Positions 12,847 to 12,975 of a stretch of 12,975 bases of DNA are shown here, one piece after another. The notes under the pieces are model-generated. The model worked only from the letters and a program-made list of their open reading frames with translations, was not told the origin of the DNA and made no database searches. The stretch is from Bacilli bacterium (GTDB lineage: Bacteria > Bacillota > Bacilli > Tumebacillales > JAQBPP01): contig JAQBPP010000224.1 in the NCBI GenBank assembly GCA_028287455.1, forward strand, positions 1-12,975, in the 5' to 3' direction. Position 1 is the stretch's first letter. Each line of letters starts with the position of its first letter. The translations under genes and the position numbers were made by a program.

Positions 12847-12975
12847 CTACTCCACTCTTACGGCTATTTCCTGCGCAGTCAGACACAGTTCGGCTGCTTT
12901 AAATGCATGTTCTTGTGTCATGGCGTGCTCAGTGCGATTCAGGCAATCCAGAATCAGATCCCCGAAAAAGGGGCA
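12847..12975 (-). CDS. C-terminal end of a probable Gfo/Idh/MocA oxidoreductase, truncated by window edge
   Basis: Forty-two codons and a TAG stop are visible on the minus strand and the frame is open to the window edge. The helix-rich tail (FGDLILDCLNRTEHAMTQEH, then KAAELCLTAQEIAVRVE) resembles the C-terminal helix of Gfo/Idh/MocA dehydrogenases, where an 'FxDxI..C' segment leads to a final AxExxLxAQ helix. With only the tail in view the assignment is tentative. The terminator at 12779-12826 lies 20 nt beyond the stop. Confidence 0.6.
   Translation of the reverse strand, partial: CPFFGDLILDCLNRTEHAMTQEHAFKAAELCLTAQEIAVRVE

Noticed and set aside
12650..12886. A 78-codon minus-strand frame spanning the right-edge terminator
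   Set aside because: It crosses the strong hairpin terminator and the kinase start and lacks any domain pattern.

Overview
The window comes from the chromosome of an endospore-forming Gram-positive bacterium (Firmicutes, order Bacillales in the broad sense). The evidence is a YhcN/YlaJ-like spore protein, a 42-residue YjcZ-like protein, a Tyr/His-rich coat-like protein with a sigma-K-like promoter, a KinA-like kinase, HPr kinase, a GlpX-type fructose-bisphosphatase and a Mn2+ riboswitch, together with strong Shine-Dalgarno sites and classical hairpin/T-tract terminators. Genus cannot be set from the sequence; an Alicyclobacillaceae-like lineage is only a guess. No rRNA, tRNA, CRISPR array, insertion sequence or phage gene was seen. 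It is mainly housekeeping and sporulation chromosome, with small lineage-variable genes in the first 3 kb.

Layout. Positions 1-3600 form a sporulation-flavoured stretch: the 3' part of a YhcN/YlaJ-like gene with five 11-residue glycine/asparagine repeats; ppiB (cyclophilin) followed by a small SAP/Rho-N-like protein; a 42-codon YjcZ-like gene; a Tyr/His/Gln-rich coat-like gene on the minus strand; a DUF309 gene; and a VanW-domain membrane-anchored protein. VanW runs convergently into hprK and the two reading frames overlap by 28 bp. Positions 4588-8562 are minus-strand carbon-metabolism genes: a fumarylacetoacetate-hydrolase-family enzyme, glpX with its own terminator, then a Gfo/Idh/MocA dehydrogenase and an aldo/keto reductase as a two-gene operon closed by a terminator. 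A cre/LacI-type palindrome lies just upstream of the dehydrogenase gene.

At 8589-8790 a sigma-A promoter, a yybP-ykoY (Mn2+) riboswitch and its terminator lead into a TerC-family membrane protein at 8824-9522. The expression platform can be read directly: one 7-nt segment is shared between aptamer stem P1 and the terminator. The terC gene overlaps, tail to tail by 31 bp, a tartronate-semialdehyde-reductase-like gene. The right end holds a soluble four-PAS histidine kinase with a KinA-like catalytic core and no partner regulator in view, then a strong minus-strand terminator and the last 42 codons of another probable Gfo/Idh/MocA dehydrogenase.

How the parts may work together (inference). HprK makes the Ser-phosphorylated HPr that serves CcpA, and the cre-like palindrome makes the adjacent dehydrogenase/reductase operon a candidate target; GlpX serves gluconeogenesis. 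The riboswitch and TerC form a Mn2+ sensing and export unit. The kinase probably feeds the sporulation phosphorelay. I saw no obvious new multi-gene system. The most interesting items are the HprK signature substitution, the PAS duplication inside the kinase, the inverted repeat centred on the predicted coat-gene transcription start, and the small low-complexity spore proteins.
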